A stretch of DNA of 64,000 nucleotides from contig NZ_CP088149.1 in the NCBI RefSeq assembly GCF_002845275.2, positions 3,840,501 through 3,904,500 on the forward strand, written 5' to 3'. This document shows, piece after piece, positions 53,869 through 63,356 of this stretch. Position 1 is the stretch's first letter. Each line of letters begins with the position of its first letter. A program made the position numbers and the translations under genes. Under the pieces are notes generated by a model, which was given only the letters and a program-made list of their open reading frames with translations, made no database searches and was not told the DNA's origin. Source of the DNA: Pseudomonas sp. S06B 330. GTDB lineage: Bacteria > Pseudomonadota > Gammaproteobacteria > Pseudomonadales > Pseudomonadaceae.

Positions 53869-55491
53869 ATGTCGATTTTCTCTCAGGGCCTGGCGCCCTC
53901 TCCTGTCAATCATCAAGCATTGAGCCCCTTGAGCTTCATCGAACGCACCGCGACGGTCTATGGCCAATACCCGGCGGTGATTCATGGCGCCATCCGCCGC
54001 AACTGGCAACAAACCTACGAACGCTCCCGGCGCCTGGCCAGTGCGCTGGCCGGACGCGGTATTGGCCAAGGCGACACCGTAGCGGTGATGCTGCCAAACA
54101 TTCCAGCGATGCTGGAAGCGCATTTTGGCGTGCCGATGATTGGCGCCGTGCTCAATGCCCTGAACGTACGCCTGGACGCCGAAGCCATTGCGTTCATGCT
54201 GGAACACGGTGAAGCCAAGGTACTGATCACCGACCGGGAGTTCCACAAGGTCATTGCCGGCGCACTGGCATTGATGGAGTACCCACCCCTGGTGGTCGAT
54301 GTTGACGATCCAGAATACGGTGAAGGTCAAGCGGTCAGCGAACTGGACTACGAAGCGTTTCTTGCCGAAGGTGATCCGCAGTTTGCCTGGCAATGGCCGC
54401 AGGACGAGTGGCAGGCCATCTCGCTGAACTACACCTCTGGCACCACAGGCAACCCCAAAGGCGTGGTCTATCACCACCGGGGCGCCTACCTCAATGCTCT
54501 GGGCAACCAGATGACCTGGGCCATGGGCAATCACCCGGTGTACCTGTGGACCCTGCCGATGTTCCACTGCAACGGCTGGTGCTACCCCTGGACCGTCACC
54601 GCACTGGCCGGCACCCATGTGTTCCTGCGCCGGGTCGACCCACAGAAGATCCTCACCCTGATCCGTGAACATCAGGTCAGCCATCTTTGCGGTGCGCCAA
54701 TCGTGCTTAACGCATTGATCAACATGCCTGAGTCAGCCAAAGCGGCCATCGATCACCCAGTCAACGCCATGGTCGCGGGGGCCGCGCCTCCGGCCAAGGT
54801 CATCGGTGCGGTGGAAGAAATGGGTATCAAGGTCACCCATGTCTATGGCCTGACCGAAGTCTACGGACCGGTAACTGTTTGCGCCTGGCATGCCGAATGG
54901 GACGAGCAGCCCCTGGCCGAACGGGCGCGGATCAAGTCGCGCCAAGGCGTGCGCTATCCCACCCTTGAAGGCCTGATGGTCGCTGATCCGCAAACCCTGG
55001 AGCCGGTACAGCGCGATGGCAACACCCTGGGTGAGATCTTCATGCGCGGCAATACGGTCATGAAGGGCTACCTGAAAAACCCCGAAGCCACTGCTGAAGC
55101 GTTCCGCGGAGGCTGGTTCCACACTGGCGACCTGGCAGTCTGGCACGCTGACGGCTATGTCGAGATCAAGGACCGGCTCAAGGACATCATCATCTCCGGC
55201 GGCGAGAACATCTCCACCATCGAAGTCGAGGACACCCTCTACAAGCACCCTGCCGTGCTTGAGGCGGCGGTGGTCGCCCGGCCGGACGAGAAATGGGGCG
55301 AAACGCCCTGCGCTTACATCACCCTCAAGATCGGTTTCGAGCAGACGCGCGAGGCGGAAATCATCAGCTTCTGCCGCGAACACCTGGCCGGATTCAAACT
55401 GCCCAAGACCGTGGTCTTCAGCGAGCTGCCGAAAACGTCCACCGGCAAGATCCAGAAGTACTTGTTGCGCGACTGGGCCAAGGCGCTCTGA
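53869..55491 (+). CDS. Acyl-CoA synthetase (AMP-forming)
   Basis: An AMP-dependent synthetase of 540 residues. Seen: the P-loop-like YTSGTTGNPKGVVYHHRGAY (AMP motif), FHCNGWCYPW, HVYGLTEVYGPVTVC, GWFHTGDLAVWHADGYVEIKDRLKDIIISGGENISTIEVE and the catalytic Lys in LPKTSTGKIQKYLLR. The subgroup (HCNGWCYPW, no N-terminal extension) contains medium/short-branched-chain acyl-CoA ligases, but the substrate is not certain. Start at 53869 with an AGGA site. The neighbour 23 bases downstream is an acyl-CoA dehydrogenase, so the pair activates and oxidises a fatty acid. Confidence 0.9.
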   Translation: MSIFSQGLAPSPVNHQALSPLSFIERTATVYGQYPAVIHGAIRRNWQQTYERSRRLASALAGRGIGQGDTVAVMLPNIPAMLEAHFGVPMIGAVLNALNVRLDAEAIAFMLEHGEAKVLITDREFHKVIAGALALMEYPPLVVDVDDPEYGEGQAVSELDYEAFLAEGDPQFAWQWPQDEWQAISLNYTSGTTGNPKGVVYHHRGAYLNALGNQMTWAMGNHPVYLWTLPMFHCNGWCYPWTVTALAGTHVFLRRVDPQKILTLIREHQVSHLCGAPIVLNALINMPESAKAAIDHPVNAMVAGAAPPAKVIGAVEEMGIKVTHVYGLTEVYGPVTVCAWHAEWDEQPLAERARIKSRQGVRYPTLEGLMVADPQTLEPVQRDGNTLGEIFMRGNTVMKGYLKNPEATAEAFRGGWFHTGDLAVWHADGYVEIKDRLKDIIISGGENISTIEVEDTLYKHPAVLEAAVVARPDEKWGETPCAYITLKIGFEQTREAEIISFCREHLAGFKLPKTVVFSELPKTSTGKIQKYLLRDWAKAL

Positions 55492-55514
55492 CCCCCTTTG
55501 ACAGCGAGATTTCC

Positions 55515-57284
55515 ATGCCAGAATTCAATGCTCCACTGCGCGATATGCGCTTTGTCCTTCATGAAGTATTCCACGGCCCGGCCCTCTGGGCGCGCCTGCC
55601 GCTCCTGGCCGAGCGGGTTGATGCGGAGACCGCCGATGCCGTCCTCGAAGAAGCCGCAAAAATCACCGGCCAATTGATTGCCCCGCTCAATCGCAGCGGC
55701 GATGAACAGGGCGTACTGTTCGACAACGGCCAGGTGCATACCCCAGACGGCTTTGCCCAGGCCTGGCAGACTTACCGCGAAGGTGGCTGGGTGGGTCTGG
55801 CGGGTAACCCTGAGCACGGTGGTCTGGGCATGCCGAAAATGCTCGCGGTGCAGTTCGAAGAAATGCTCTATGCCGCCAACTGCAGCTTCAGCCTTTATTC
55901 AGCCTTGAGTGCCGGGTGCTGCCTGGCGCTGGACGCCCATGCCAGTGATGACCTCAAGACTACCTACTTGCCGCCGCTGTACAGCGGTGAGTGGGCCGGC
56001 ACCATGTGCCTGACCGAACCACATGCCGGTACCGATCTGGGCATCATTCGCACCAAAGCCGAACCCAACGCTGATGGCAGTTATCGCATCAGTGGCACCA
56101 AGATCTTCATCACCGGCGGCGAGCAGGACCTGACCGAAAACATCATCCACCTGGTCCTGGCCAAGTTGCCCGACGCCCCTGCCGGGCCCAAGGGCATTTC
56201 GCTATTTCTGGTGCCGAAGTTCCTGGTCAATGCCGATGGCAGCCTCGGCCTGCGCAATCCGGCGTACTGCGGCTCCGTTGAACACAAGATGGGCATCAAG
56301 GCCTCGGCCACCTGCGTGATGAACTTCGACGAAGCCACCGGCTACCTGATAGGCGAAGCCAACCGCGGGCTGGCGGCAATGTTTACCATGATGAACTACG
56401 AGCGCCTGTCGATTGGCCTCCAGGGCATCGGCTGTGCAGAGGCCTCCTACCAGAATGCTGCGCGCTATGCCCAGGACCGTTTGCAAAGCCGGGCCGCGAC
56501 CGGTGCGCAAGCACGCGACAAGGTCGCCGACCCGATCATCGTGCACCCGGATGTTCGCCGCATGTTGCTGACCATGCGCGCCCTGACTGAGGGCGGACGG
56601 GCCTTTGCTACTTATGTCGGTCAGCAACTGGATATCGCCAAATATGCCGACATCGCCGAGGAGCGGGAGCTCGCCCAGCGTCAGGTAGCCTTGCTGACAC
56701 CGGTGGCCAAAGCGTTCTTCACCGACAACGGCCTGGAAAGTTGTGTGCTCGGTCAGCAGGTGTTTGGCGGTCACGGCTACATTCGTGAATGGGGTCAGGA
56801 GCAGTTGGTGCGCGATGTACGTATCGCCCAGATCTATGAAGGTACCAACGGCATCCAGGCCCTTGATCTGCTGGGTCGCAAGGTGGTGGCAGATGGCGGC
56901 ACGGCCCTGGCCGAGTTCACGGAACAGATTCGCCGTTTCTGTGCTGTCGACTCCCCCTATCGCGAACCGCTGCTGAGCGCGACCAACGCGCTGGAAAGCC
57001 TCAGTCAGTGGCTCTGCCGCCAGGCTGGCGAGGATGCCAATGCCGTTGGCGCCGCCTCGGTCGAATACTTGCAGTTGTTCGGCTATGTGGCCTACGCCTA
57101 CATGTGGGCACGCATGGATGCCGTAGCCGAAGCAAATCGGATGCAGGATCCGGTTTTTTATGGCGCCAAACGTGCCACGGCCGCGTTCTTCTTTGCCCGC
57201 CTACTGCCCCGCACCTTGTCCCTTGAGGCCAGCATCCGGGCAGGCAGTGCGTCACTGTTCAGCCTCGCAGCCGAGCAATTTTGA
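55515..57284 (+). CDS. Acyl-CoA dehydrogenase (long form with C-terminal domain)
   Basis: A dehydrogenase of 589 residues. Seen: N-terminal domain, TMCLTEPHAGTDLGIIRTKAEPNADGSYRISGTKIFITGGE (FAD/substrate region), SVEHKMGIKASATCVMNFDEATGYLIGEANRGLAAMFTMMNYERLS, and GQQVFGGHGYIREWGQEQLVRDVRIAQIYEGTNGIQALDLLGRKV (catalytic-base region), plus a C-terminal extension found in the FadE5/DMSP-dehydrogenase-like group. The ATG at 55515 lies 23 bases after the synthetase stop; the longer open frame upstream is a shadow of that gene. It carries out the first beta-oxidation step on the CoA ester made by the upstream enzyme. Confidence 0.92.
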   Translation: MPEFNAPLRDMRFVLHEVFHGPALWARLPLLAERVDAETADAVLEEAAKITGQLIAPLNRSGDEQGVLFDNGQVHTPDGFAQAWQTYREGGWVGLAGNPEHGGLGMPKMLAVQFEEMLYAANCSFSLYSALSAGCCLALDAHASDDLKTTYLPPLYSGEWAGTMCLTEPHAGTDLGIIRTKAEPNADGSYRISGTKIFITGGEQDLTENIIHLVLAKLPDAPAGPKGISLFLVPKFLVNADGSLGLRNPAYCGSVEHKMGIKASATCVMNFDEATGYLIGEANRGLAAMFTMMNYERLSIGLQGIGCAEASYQNAARYAQDRLQSRAATGAQARDKVADPIIVHPDVRRMLLTMRALTEGGRAFATYVGQQLDIAKYADIAEERELAQRQVALLTPVAKAFFTDNGLESCVLGQQVFGGHGYIREWGQEQLVRDVRIAQIYEGTNGIQALDLLGRKVVADGGTALAEFTEQIRRFCAVDSPYREPLLSATNALESLSQWLCRQAGEDANAVGAASVEYLQLFGYVAYAYMWARMDAVAEANRMQDPVFYGAKRATAAFFFARLLPRTLSLEASIRAGSASLFSLAAEQF

Positions 57285-57317
57285 GTCGCCTCGAGCGTCA
57301 GTCGACCACGGTTAAAC

Positions 57318-57349
57318 AGCACTACCTCGTCACCAGGCGGGGTAGTGCT
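57318..57349 (+). terminator. Candidate hairpin after the dehydrogenase gene
   Basis: AGCACTACC pairs with GGTAGTGCT across a 14-base loop, 33 bases after the stop codon. No T-run follows, so termination is uncertain. Confidence 0.4.
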
Positions 57350-57472
57350 GAGAACTCAGTGCATTTGCAGGATTTTAACGGCTAAAAATCTTACAACTGA
57401 TAGTCATTCGCCATTATCTCGGGTTCTCCCACCTACGCTGCAAGGGTAGAATAGGCAAAACCGGGAGTCTTG

Positions 57473-58480
57473 ATGAACCACACCAGCCGCAGCGCCGACC
57501 CACACGATGCCATCACTGATGCCGCTGCACATTGGTGCCTGCGCCTGCAAGCTGAAGACTGCACGGAAGCCGAACGCCAGGCCTTTGAACTGTGGCTGGC
57601 CGCCGATCCGGTGCATGCCGAGGAATACCAGGCCATGCTGGATATTTGGCAGACTGCTGACCAACTGCCACGCAGTCACACGCCCGGCAAGGTCATTACC
57701 CTTCCTCAGCGCCGTCGCAGCGTTTGGCGTCACTACGCTTCAGCCGCCGCCATCACGTTGCTGGCCCTGCCGGCAGGGGCGTGGATCGGCTGGGAGCAAG
57801 GCTGGCTGCCGAACCATTACCAGTACCTGGAAAGCGGCAACACCATCAGCCATGTAGTGCTCAACGACGGTAGCCAGGTCGAGTTGAACCTGGGCAGCGC
57901 GTTGCGCTTCACCAACTACAAGGACGAACGCCGGGTCACCCTGGTCAAGGGCGAGGCGTTCTTCAAGGTCCAGCACGATAGCCAGCATCCATTCGTGGTC
58001 CATGCCGCCCAAGGCCAGGCCCGAGTGACCGGCACCCAGTTCAATGTCTGGAAGTATGAAGATCAGGTCAAAGTAACCTTGGTTGAAGGATCGGTACTGG
58101 TCAGCAGCGATGCGCATGACAGCGATGGTGGCTATCGCCTGGGACCAGGCATGCAGGCCAGCTACCAGTCCGGCGACTTCGAACCACGCCTGAGCCAGAC
58201 CTACACCCACGACACCAGCCTGGCCTGGCGCAACGGCAAGTTGATCCTCGACAACCTGAGCCTCGCTCAAGCCCTGCCGCAAATCAACCGCTACCTGGAC
58301 AAGCCCCTGCAACTGGCTGACGAAAGCACCGGCAACATTCGTATCAGTGGCATCTACGACACCAGTCAGATCAAGCGCCTGGTCGGCAACTTGCCCAAAG
58401 TCTTGCCGGTCTACCTGACCCGGACCAAAGACGGCAACATGCTCCTCAACCGGATCTCGCCACCACCTGCACGAGGTTGA
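57473..58480 (+). CDS. Orphan FecR-family protein
   Basis: A protein of 335 residues with FecR architecture: an N-terminal DUF4880-like cytoplasmic part (AAHWCLRLQAEDCTEAERQAFELWLAADPVHAEEYQAMLDIWQ), one membrane helix (ITLLALPAGAWIGWEQGWL, about 95-113), the periplasmic FecR domain (VVLNDGSQVELNLGSALRFTNYKDERRVTLVKGEAFFKV) and a C-terminal domain (DTSLAWRNGKLILDNLSLAQALPQINRYLDKPLQL). No fecI or receptor gene adjoins it. The ATG at 57473 has a GGGAG site; a TTG at 57470 is also possible. The upstream sequence TGATAGTCATTCGCCATTAT is Fur-like but has a base too many. A hairpin follows the stop. Confidence 0.88.
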   Translation: MNHTSRSADPHDAITDAAAHWCLRLQAEDCTEAERQAFELWLAADPVHAEEYQAMLDIWQTADQLPRSHTPGKVITLPQRRRSVWRHYASAAAITLLALPAGAWIGWEQGWLPNHYQYLESGNTISHVVLNDGSQVELNLGSALRFTNYKDERRVTLVKGEAFFKVQHDSQHPFVVHAAQGQARVTGTQFNVWKYEDQVKVTLVEGSVLVSSDAHDSDGGYRLGPGMQASYQSGDFEPRLSQTYTHDTSLAWRNGKLILDNLSLAQALPQINRYLDKPLQLADESTGNIRISGIYDTSQIKRLVGNLPKVLPVYLTRTKDGNMLLNRISPPPARG

Positions 58481-58497
58481 GCCTTGCGCTCAACCTC
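58473..58497. terminator. Hairpin between convergent genes
   Basis: GAGGTTGAGC-CTTGC-GCTCAACCTC is a perfect 10-bp stem spanning the fecR-like stop codon, 14 bases from the end of the convergent antiporter gene. Probably a bidirectional terminator, though without T-runs. Confidence 0.5.
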
Positions 58498-58510
58498 GCT
58501 TGGTTGAGTG

Positions 58511-59830
58511 CTAGAGCATCATGGCCGCCAGCCAACCGAACGCCAGCAAGGGCAAGTTGTAATGGAGGAAGGTCGGCACCACGGTGTCCCAGATATGGTG
58601 ATGCTGGCCATCGACGTTAAGCCCCGAGGTCGGACCCAGGGTCGAATCCGAAGCCGGTGAGCCCGCATCCCCCAGTGCACCGGCGGTTCCGACGATGCAC
58701 ACGGTGGCCACCGGGTCGAAGCCCAACTGCACGCACAGCGGCACGAAAATCGCGGCAAGAATTGGCACGGTAGAAAACGACGAGCCAATCCCCATGGTCA
58801 CCAACAAGCCCACCAGCAACATCAACAGTGCGCCGACACCTTTACTGTGATCAATCCAGGCCGCCGAGGTCTCCACCAGGCTCTTGACCTCACCCGTGGC
58901 CTTCATGACTTCAGCGAAACCGGACGCGGCGATCATGATGAAGCCGATCATGGCCATCATCTTCATGCCTTCCGTGAACAGGTCATCCGTTTCCTTCCAG
59001 CGCACGATGCCCGAAACCGAGAAAATCAAAAAGCCGGCCATAGCGCCAATGATCATCGAGTCCAGCCACAACTGGATGATGAATGCTGCGGCGATGGCAA
59101 TACCGGCCACCAGCAGGGTCAGCGGGTTGTAGCGCACCGCCACCTGTTCGACCTGTTCGATTTTTTCCAGATCATAGACGCGCTTTTTGCGGTAGCTGAA
59201 CAACACCGCCAGGAGCAGGCCAAAGAGCATCCCCGCTGCCGGAATAGCCATCGCGTGCGTAACGTTGACAGCACTGACATCCACGCCACTGCGGCTGACG
59301 TTGGCCAGCAGGATCTCGTTGAGGAAGATGTTGCCAAAGCCCACCGGCAAGAACATGTACGGCGTAATCAGACCGAACGTCATCACGCAGGCCACCAGGC
59401 GTCGATCGATCTGCAGCTTGGTCAGCACATAGAGCAGTGGCGGCACCAGCAATGGAATAAAGGCGATGTGGATTGGCAGGATATTCTGCGAGGAGATCGC
59501 CACCACCAGCAACAAGCCAATCAGTAGCCATTTGACCTTGCCGGCATTGCCATGGCCTTGCTGACCGACCATGGCCAAGGCGCGATCGGCCAGGGCATGG
59601 GCCATGCCGGACTTGGCAATCGCCACGGCGAAGGCGCCGAGCAAGGCATAGGACAAGGCAACCGTCGCGCCACCGCCCAGGCCACTGTTGAAGGCCTTGA
59701 GCGTTCCGTCGATGCCCAGGCCACCCACCAGTCCCCCAGCCAGGGCGCCGACGATCAGGGCGATCACCACATGCACGCGGGACAGACTCAAGATCAGCAT
59801 GATGCCGACCGCGGCAATTACTGCATTCAT
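58511..59830 (-). CDS. Na+/H+ antiporter-family membrane protein (NhaC/YuiF-like)
   Basis: A protein of 439 residues with about 11-12 membrane helices in the Na+/H+ antiporter/ArsB-like superfamily. Seen: [61 protein letters not shown] and [32 protein letters not shown], a block conserved in YuiF-type proteins. The substrate could be sodium, or an amino acid as proposed for some relatives. The ATG at 59830 has a GAGGT site at 7-9 bases; the frame extending to 60112 overlaps the MCP start and is not real. Confidence 0.85.
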   Translation of the reverse strand: MNAVIAAVGIMLILSLSRVHVVIALIVGALAGGLVGGLGIDGTLKAFNSGLGGGATVALSYALLGAFAVAIAKSGMAHALADRALAMVGQQGHGNAGKVKWLLIGLLLVVAISSQNILPIHIAFIPLLVPPLLYVLTKLQIDRRLVACVMTFGLITPYMFLPVGFGNIFLNEILLANVSRSGVDVSAVNVTHAMAIPAAGMLFGLLLAVLFSYRKKRVYDLEKIEQVEQVAVRYNPLTLLVAGIAIAAAFIIQLWLDSMIIGAMAGFLIFSVSGIVRWKETDDLFTEGMKMMAMIGFIMIAASGFAEVMKATGEVKSLVETSAAWIDHSKGVGALLMLLVGLLVTMGIGSSFSTVPILAAIFVPLCVQLGFDPVATVCIVGTAGALGDAGSPASDSTLGPTSGLNVDGQHHHIWDTVVPTFLHYNLPLLAFGWLAAMML

Positions 59831-60021
59831 TCCTGTGACCTCTAGAAACCAGACAAAAAGCGACCGATTCGGCGACAAACTGCCCGCAGGCAATGGCCGA
59901 ACGACGGTATTTTTATGGAGGGCGCACACTCTGAAGCAGGGCTTCGCGCTTGTCAAAGTCCGCAGTGCGATCAGTGTCGTAGGAATGACCGAAAACGACG
60001 CATCTAAATTGAACGTTTGAA

Positions 60022-60048
60022 TAAAGAAACGGGCGAATCTGCCGATAA
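60022..60048 (+). promoter_or_regulatory. FliA (sigma-28) promoter of the chemoreceptor gene
   Basis: TAAAGAAA (60022-60029), 11 bases, then GCCGATAA (60041-60048): a consensus -10 and a good -35 at exactly the sigma-28 spacing (TAAAGTTT-N11-GCCGATAA). It lies 41 bases before the ATG. Confidence 0.88.
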
Positions 60049-60089
60049 GGTCGGCAGCCTCAATCTTTTTTGGATCAAAGGACTTCGCC

Positions 60090-62237
60090 ATGTCGTTCAG
60101 ACAACTTTCCATTCAGTGGAAAATCACCCTGCTAGCCGGCTTGTGCCTGGCCAGCATCGTTACCCTGCTGGTTGGCCTTTCGTTGTACCGCATGGAACAG
60201 AGCTCGGCGCTGGTCAAGGCCAGCAGTATGCAGATGCTCACTGAAGCGGCCCAGGGACGCATCGAATCCCAGGGCGAAGTCCAGGCTTTGAACATTCGCC
60301 GCCAGTTCATGGATGCCTATCAGTACGGCGCCGGCTTCGCCCGCCAGGTCCTATTCTTGCGCGAACAGTCGGAGAAGCGCTTTCTCGATGCTTTCGATCT
60401 GCGTGAGGACCTGACTCGCCAAGTACGTGCAGCCTTGCAGGCCAACCCTGATTTGCTTGGCCTGTCGCTGGTATTCGAGCCCAATGCGCTGGACAACAAA
60501 GACGAATTGTTCGTCAACCAGGAGCAACTGGGCAGCAACGAAAAAGGCCGCTTTGCCCTGTACTGGTCGCAACCGACCCCGGGCAAGCTGACCTCCATGG
60601 CCCTGCCGGAAAGTGACATGGCCGATACCAGCATCGGCCCCAGCGGCGAGCCAGCCAACACCTGGTCGGTGTGCCCGCGTACGACCGGCAAGACCTGTGT
60701 CATCGAACCTTATTTCTATGAGATTGACGGCCAACGGGTGCTGATGACCAGCATCGTGTTCCCGCTGATGGTCGCAGACAAAGTGGTCGCCACCTTGTCC
60801 ATCGACATTAACCTGAACAGCCTGCAGGCCCTGAGCCAACAAGCCAGCAGCAACCTTTACCAGGGCCAGACCCAGGTGAGCATCCTCAGCCCCGTGGGCT
60901 TGCTGGCTGGCTACAGCCCGGACGCGGGCAAACTGGCCCAGCGCATTGATCAGGTCGACACTGAGAAAGGTGCCGAACTGATCCGCCTGCTGGCCGACAG
61001 CACACCGCTGCACAGCATCCAGTATGAGCAGCGTCTGAAAGTCCTGGCTTCCTTTGCGCCGATCCCCGGCGGCAAAGCCTGGGGCGTGCTGCTCGACGTT
61101 CCGCAAAGTGCCCTGACCGGCCCGGCCGAAGCCCTCAAGCAAGAACTCGACCGCAGCAACACCAGCGGCACCCTGGTCGAACTCGGTCTGGGCGGACTGG
61201 CAGCCATCGTCGGCCTGTTGCTGATCTGGCTGCTGGCCCGCGGCGTAACCCGCCCGATTCTCGGCGTAGCGTCCATGCTCAAGGACATCGCCAGCGGCGA
61301 AGGCGACCTGACCCGGCGCCTCACCTACGACAAACACGACGAGCTGGGCGAGCTGGCGGGCTGGTTCAACCGTTTCCTGGACAAGCTGCAGCCGACTATC
61401 GCCGAGGTCAAACGCTCGGTTCAGGCCGCCCGCGATACCGCCGATCAGTCGTCGGCGATTGCCAGCCAGACCAGCGCTGGCATGGAACAGCAATACCGCC
61501 AGGTCGACCAGGTCGCTACCGCCTCGCATGAAATGAGCGCCACCGCCCAGGACGTTGCCCGCAGCGCCGCCCAGGCCGCCCAGGCTGCCCGCGACGCCGA
61601 TCAGGCCACACGCCAGGGCCTGGCGGTCATCGATCGCACCACCACCAGCATCGACACCCTGGCGGCAGACATGAGCACCGCCATGGCGCAGGTGGAAGGT
61701 CTGGCCGAGAACAGCGACAAGATTGGCTCTGTCTTGGAAGTGATCCGTTCCATCGCCGAGCAGACCAACTTGCTGGCCCTCAACGCGGCCATCGAAGCCG
61801 CGCGCGCCGGTGAAGCCGGTCGTGGTTTCGCCGTGGTCGCCGATGAGGTGCGTAACCTGGCTCGCCGTACTCAAGAGTCGGTGGAAGAAACCCGCCAGGT
61901 CATTGAACAGCTGCAAGCCGGTACCCGCGAAGTGGTCGGTGCCATGGACAGCAGCCATCGTCAGGCGCAAGGCAGTGTTGAACAGGTCAGCCAGGCGGTC
62001 ACTGCCTTGCAGCAGATCGGTGATGCGGTCACCGTGATCAGTGACATGAACCTGCAGATCGCCAGCGCCGCCGAAGAGCAAAGCGCTGTGGCCGAAGAGA
62101 TCAACAATAACGTCGCGACCATTCGCGATGTGACCGAGTCGCTCTCCGGCCAAGCCAATGAATCGGCCCGGGTCAGCCAGTCGCTCAACAGCCTGGCCAA
62201 CCAGCAGCAAGGGCTGATGGATCAGTTCCGAGTGTGA
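60090..62237 (+). CDS. Methyl-accepting chemotaxis protein with dCache-type sensor
   Basis: A chemoreceptor of 715 residues. Seen: TM1 (about 13-31), a periplasmic domain of about 325 residues with double-Cache features ([19 protein letters not shown]..., [27 protein letters not shown]), TM2 (about 367-388), a HAMP domain ([36 protein letters not shown]) and the signalling hairpin [42 protein letters not shown]. It ends [10 protein letters not shown] without the CheR pentapeptide. The ligand is unknown; dCache receptors often bind amino acids, polyamines or organic acids. The sigma-28 promoter shows it belongs to the flagellar/chemotaxis regulon. Confidence 0.93.
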   Translation: MSFRQLSIQWKITLLAGLCLASIVTLLVGLSLYRMEQSSALVKASSMQMLTEAAQGRIESQGEVQALNIRRQFMDAYQYGAGFARQVLFLREQSEKRFLDAFDLREDLTRQVRAALQANPDLLGLSLVFEPNALDNKDELFVNQEQLGSNEKGRFALYWSQPTPGKLTSMALPESDMADTSIGPSGEPANTWSVCPRTTGKTCVIEPYFYEIDGQRVLMTSIVFPLMVADKVVATLSIDINLNSLQALSQQASSNLYQGQTQVSILSPVGLLAGYSPDAGKLAQRIDQVDTEKGAELIRLLADSTPLHSIQYEQRLKVLASFAPIPGGKAWGVLLDVPQSALTGPAEALKQELDRSNTSGTLVELGLGGLAAIVGLLLIWLLARGVTRPILGVASMLKDIASGEGDLTRRLTYDKHDELGELAGWFNRFLDKLQPTIAEVKRSVQAARDTADQSSAIASQTSAGMEQQYRQVDQVATASHEMSATAQDVARSAAQAAQAARDADQATRQGLAVIDRTTTSIDTLAADMSTAMAQVEGLAENSDKIGSVLEVIRSIAEQTNLLALNAAIEAARAGEAGRGFAVVADEVRNLARRTQESVEETRQVIEQLQAGTREVVGAMDSSHRQAQGSVEQVSQAVTALQQIGDAVTVISDMNLQIASAAEEQSAVAEEINNNVATIRDVTESLSGQANESARVSQSLNSLANQQQGLMDQFRV

Positions 62238-62248
62238 CCGTATCACGA

Positions 62249-62288
62249 GGCAATCCCGCTCCTGCAGCACAGCAGGAGCGGGATTGCC
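62249..62288. repeat. Strong palindromic element (REP-like / terminator)
   Basis: GGCAATCCCGCTCCTGC and its exact complement GCAGGAGCGGGATTGCC flank a 6-base loop: a 17-bp perfect stem. The GCTCCTGC/GCAGGAGC core recalls Pseudomonas REP elements. It lies 12 bases after the MCP stop and may end its transcript or stabilise it. Confidence 0.6.
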
Positions 62289-62345
62289 CCGCGAAGGCGC
62301 CCGCCGACTACACTTGCCAGACTCCCTTTCTGAGAGCGAGGCACC

Positions 62346-63356
62346 ATGAACCGACTCATCACCCTACTCAGCAGCGCTCTGCTGACGTTGAGCCTGGTTA
62401 CCCAAGGCCTTGCCACCGATAACCGCAGCCCTATCCTTTTCGGCGACATCACGTGGGAAAGCGGCAGCCTGACCACGGAAATCCTGCGCCTAATCGTTGA
62501 GAAAGGTTACGGCTACTCCACCGACACCCTCCCCGGCAGCACTGTCAGTATGGAAGTAGCCCTGGCGCGCAACGACATCCAGGTGATTGCCGAAGAATGG
62601 GCAGGTCGCAGCCCAGCCTGGGTCAAGGCCGAACAGGCCGGCCGAGTGTTCGCCATTGGCGACACGGTGAAAAATGCCGATGAAGGTTGGTATGTGCCGG
62701 AGTATGTGATCAAGGGTGATGCTGCGCGTGGCATCCAGGCCCAGGCGCCGCAGCTGCGATCGGTGGATGACCTCAAACACTATGCCAAGGTGTTCAGCGA
62801 CCCGGAATCACCCGATAAAGGCCGCTTTCTCAACAGCCCCAGTGGCTGGACCTCGGAAACCGTCAACAGCCAAAAGCTCAAGGCGTACGGCCTGGACGAC
62901 CTGTACGTGAACTTTCGTACTGGCTCCGGCGCCGCACTGGATGCGGAAATCACCTCGGCCATCCAGCGCGGCAAACCGGTCCTGTTCTACTACTGGTCGC
63001 CGACACCGCTGATGGGACGCTTTACGCTGGTACGCCTGGAAGAACCCGCGTTCAATGAGGCGGCCTGGCAGACACTGACCGATGCCAACAACCCCACCCC
63101 TAAAGGCACTCGCTCACTGCCAGCAAAACTGTCCATCGGCATCTCAGCCCCGTTTCGCCAGGACTACCCAGAACTGGTCGAGTTCTTCGCCAAGGTCGAT
63201 CTGCCTATCGATACCTTGAACACGTCTCTGGCGCACATGAACGAAAAGCGCCAATCGCCCAAAGACGCAGCACTGACCTTCATGCGTGAGCACCCGGACA
63301 TCTGGAAAGCCTGGCTACCGGCCACTGTCGCCAGCAATGTTGAGGCTGGCCTGTGA
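62346..63356 (+). CDS. Glycine betaine/proline-type ABC substrate-binding protein (ProX-like)
   Basis: A periplasmic binding protein of 336 residues of the OpuAC/ProX type: a signal peptide (NRLITLLSSALLTLSLVTQGLA), PILFGDITWESGSLTTEILRLIVEKGYGYSTDTLPGSTVSMEVALARNDIQVIAEEWAGR, then FLNSPSGWTSETVNSQKLKAYGLDDLYVNFRTGSGAALDAEITSAIQRGKPVLFYYWSPTPLMGRF with the aromatic residues that box a quaternary amine. Such proteins deliver betaine, choline, carnitine or related solutes. It overlaps the permease start by 4 bases. Confidence 0.88.
   Translation: MNRLITLLSSALLTLSLVTQGLATDNRSPILFGDITWESGSLTTEILRLIVEKGYGYSTDTLPGSTVSMEVALARNDIQVIAEEWAGRSPAWVKAEQAGRVFAIGDTVKNADEGWYVPEYVIKGDAARGIQAQAPQLRSVDDLKHYAKVFSDPESPDKGRFLNSPSGWTSETVNSQKLKAYGLDDLYVNFRTGSGAALDAEITSAIQRGKPVLFYYWSPTPLMGRFTLVRLEEPAFNEAAWQTLTDANNPTPKGTRSLPAKLSIGISAPFRQDYPELVEFFAKVDLPIDTLNTSLAHMNEKRQSPKDAALTFMREHPDIWKAWLPATVASNVEAGL

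Noticed and set aside
57385..57425. Fur box upstream of the orphan fecR
   Set aside because: TGATAGTCATTCGCCATTATC has two Fur-like halves, but the spacing is off by one and the first half matches poorly; kept only as a remark.
60351..62270. A 639-codon minus-strand open frame
   Set aside because: It is antisense to the chemoreceptor, has biased His/Gln-rich composition and no protein motif or ribosome site.
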